Source: a bacterium
GTDB lineage: Bacteria; Vulcanimicrobiota; Xenobia; RGZZ01
Length of the DNA: 15,181 nt
NCBI GenBank assembly: GCA_021782195.1
Contig: JAJXVI010000008.1
Location: 1-15,181 of the forward strand
Direction: 5' to 3'
The notes below the pieces were generated by a model that saw only the letters and a list, made by a program, of their open reading frames with translations, searched no databases and was not told where the DNA came from. The translations under genes were made by a program, and so were the position numbers. How positions within the stretch are numbered: the first letter of the stretch is position 1; each line of letters opens with the position of its first letter. Positions 14,085 to 15,181 of the stretch are shown in pieces.

Positions 14085-14697
14085 GCGATACAGCCTGCGT
14101 TCGATCGAGCGCCCCGAGTTTGCGCAGTAGCGACTTTACGTGAGTCTTGACCGTCTCCTCGCTGACGTGCAGGTGTCCGGCAATCTGGGAGTTGCTGAGT
14201 CCCTCGGCCATCGCCGCGAGCACTTCTCGCTCGCGTGCCGTGAGGCGCACGGAGTTGTGCGAAGGGCCGGTGGCGTGCGCGTTGCGCAGGGCCATCTGGC
14301 CGGCCAGGGCTGCGTCGACGATGACCTCCCCCGCGCAGATGGATCGAAGCACCCGAGCGAGCTCGTCGTCGGTGACGCGCTTGAGCAGGTAGCCGCGCGC
14401 TCCGGCGCGGAGGGCCTCGAAGACGTAGTGCTCATCCTCGTACACGGTGAGCATCACGGGATGCACGTCGGGAAAGCGTTCGTGGAGGCGTCGACAGACG
14501 TCAAGTCCGCTTATGTCGGGCAATCGGATATCCAGCAGCACGACATCCGGTCGGTGGGTTTCCACGGCGGCGATAGCCTGCTCGCCGGTTTCAGCCTCGG
14601 CGACGATCTGGAGGGTCTCCTGGTGCGTGAGCATGGTGCGAAGTCCCTCGCGCACCATGGCGTGGTCGTCTGCAACGACGATGCGAATGGTGCTCAC
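14056..14697 (-). CDS. NarL/FixJ-family response regulator
   Basis: A 213-residue DNA-binding response regulator. The receiver domain (4-118) has the acidic pair Asp10-Asp11, phospho-acceptor Asp56 in LLDIRLP, Thr84 in MLTVYED, and Lys106 in GYLLK, all required for phosphorylation. The C-terminal LuxR-type HTH (about 150-212) shows LTAREREVLAAMAEGLSNSQIA and VSEETVKTHVKSLLRKLG. GTG 14697 has AAGGA about ten bases upstream and overlaps the kinase stop by GTGA, so kinase and regulator are one translational unit. The downstream FHA gene is in the same direction and a plausible operon member. Target promoters cannot be predicted. Confidence 0.95.
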   Translation of the reverse strand: MSTIRIVVADDHAMVREGLRTMLTHQETLQIVAEAETGEQAIAAVETHRPDVVLLDIRLPDISGLDVCRRLHERFPDVHPVMLTVYEDEHYVFEALRAGARGYLLKRVTDDELARVLRSICAGEVIVDAALAGQMALRNAHATGPSHNSVRLTAREREVLAAMAEGLSNSQIAGHLHVSEETVKTHVKSLLRKLGALDRTQAVSLALRSGLLH

Positions 14698-15181
14698 GCT
14701 CGAGCGGTCCTTTCGTCGGAGGTCGTCGCGGCGGGTCCGGAAGGGCCCGGTTCGGGTTCCGTCGGGGAGGAACCGAAGAGTTGTGCGGAAACGGGCGGGG
14801 TGCCCGACGTTTCCACCGGAATCGGAATCGTCACGTGCACCGTGGTTCCTTCTCCGGCCGTGCTTCGCACGTGCAACTGGGCGCCAAGGGTGCGAGCTCG
14901 CTCTTCCATCGACTCAAGTCCGAATGATGTGTCGGAACCGTGTCGTGGCTTTCGGCGCTGGAAGCCACGACCGTTGTCAGTGACGGTGAGGCGTATGGTC
15001 TCGTCGCCCATCCACAGGCGCAGCCGGGCTGCACTGGCGCGCGCGTGCTTGCGTACGTTCTGGAGTGCTTCCTGCGCGATGCGAAGCAGGCCCGTTTCGA
15101 GGTGAACACAAGCCCGGATGATCTCGTTCTCGACCGAACACCCCTCCCTGGCGGGCCTCGTCACGTCGAAGCACGGATTCA
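14694..15181 (-). CDS. Sensor histidine kinase, C-terminal part (N-terminus beyond window)
   Basis: The frame runs off the window edge. Visible are the last 162 or so residues: the ATP-binding HATPase_c domain of the NarX/DesK-like HisKA_3 class. The N-box reads LLRIAQEALQNVRKHA, the G1-box DNGRGF, and the G2 region FGLESMEERARTLGA and TAGEGTTVHVTIP. A 45-residue Pro/Ser/Thr-rich tail follows. The phosphorylated His and any sensor domain are outside. The N-terminal GTG at 15164 is internal to the domain and not a real start, since the frame stays open to base 15181. The gene overlaps the response regulator by four bases and is its cognate kinase by position. Confidence 0.93.
   Translation of the reverse strand, partial: NPCFDVTRPAREGCSVENEIIRACVHLETGLLRIAQEALQNVRKHARASAARLRLWMGDETIRLTVTDNGRGFQRRKPRHGSDTSFGLESMEERARTLGAQLHVRSTAGEGTTVHVTIPIPVETSGTPPVSAQLFGSSPTEPEPGPSGPAATTSDERTARA

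Overview
This window is from a GC-rich bacterial chromosome (well above 60% G+C by eye). Genes are tightly packed, often overlapping, and GTG is the commonest start codon. Bacterial marks are a bacterial group II intron tail, a NarL-type two-component pair, Shine-Dalgarno (SD) sites, endonuclease III and a family I pyrophosphatase. I cannot name the phylum. An archaeal-looking CoaBC, a putative DUF309-Pta fusion and a four-FHA protein suggest a lineage outside the well-studied Proteobacteria and Firmicutes, but this is inference.

Layout. 1-126: the 3' end of a group II intron, with the last codons of its encoded protein followed by ribozyme domains V and VI. 176-2690 (minus): a two-gene unit in which an unknown zinc-ribbon protein is followed by overlapping coaBC (coenzyme A synthesis). 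2891-5019 (plus): an operon of a PPOX/F420-type split-barrel flavoprotein, a SagB-like nitroreductase and a HIT-family nucleotide phosphorylase or hydrolase. 5002-7327 (minus): family I inorganic pyrophosphatase followed by the two halves of a split ThrE/YjjP-YjjB-type exporter; its last gene overlaps the HIT gene tail to tail. 7328-7643: a gene-free divergent region. 7644-9827 (plus): nth (endonuclease III), then one reading frame joining a DUF309 domain to phosphate acetyltransferase. 9859-15181 (minus): a probable signalling operon. In transcription order it holds a histidine kinase (cut by the window end), a NarL-type response regulator, a doubtful 80-codon frame, a four-FHA scaffold protein, a membrane-anchored protein with a 13-residue Ala/Ser/Pro/Asp tandem repeat, and a small unknown protein.

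How the genes may work together. Coenzyme A synthesis (coaBC), acetyl-CoA/acetyl-phosphate interconversion (pta), pyrophosphate removal (ppa) and carboxylate or amino-acid export (ThrE/YjjPB type) are core-metabolism functions dispersed over several transcription units. The most unusual block is 9859-15181. A two-component pair appears to share an operon with an FHA phosphothreonine-reader scaffold and a membrane protein, with no Ser/Thr kinase or phosphatase in view. No CRISPR array, tRNA, rRNA or phage genes were recognised.
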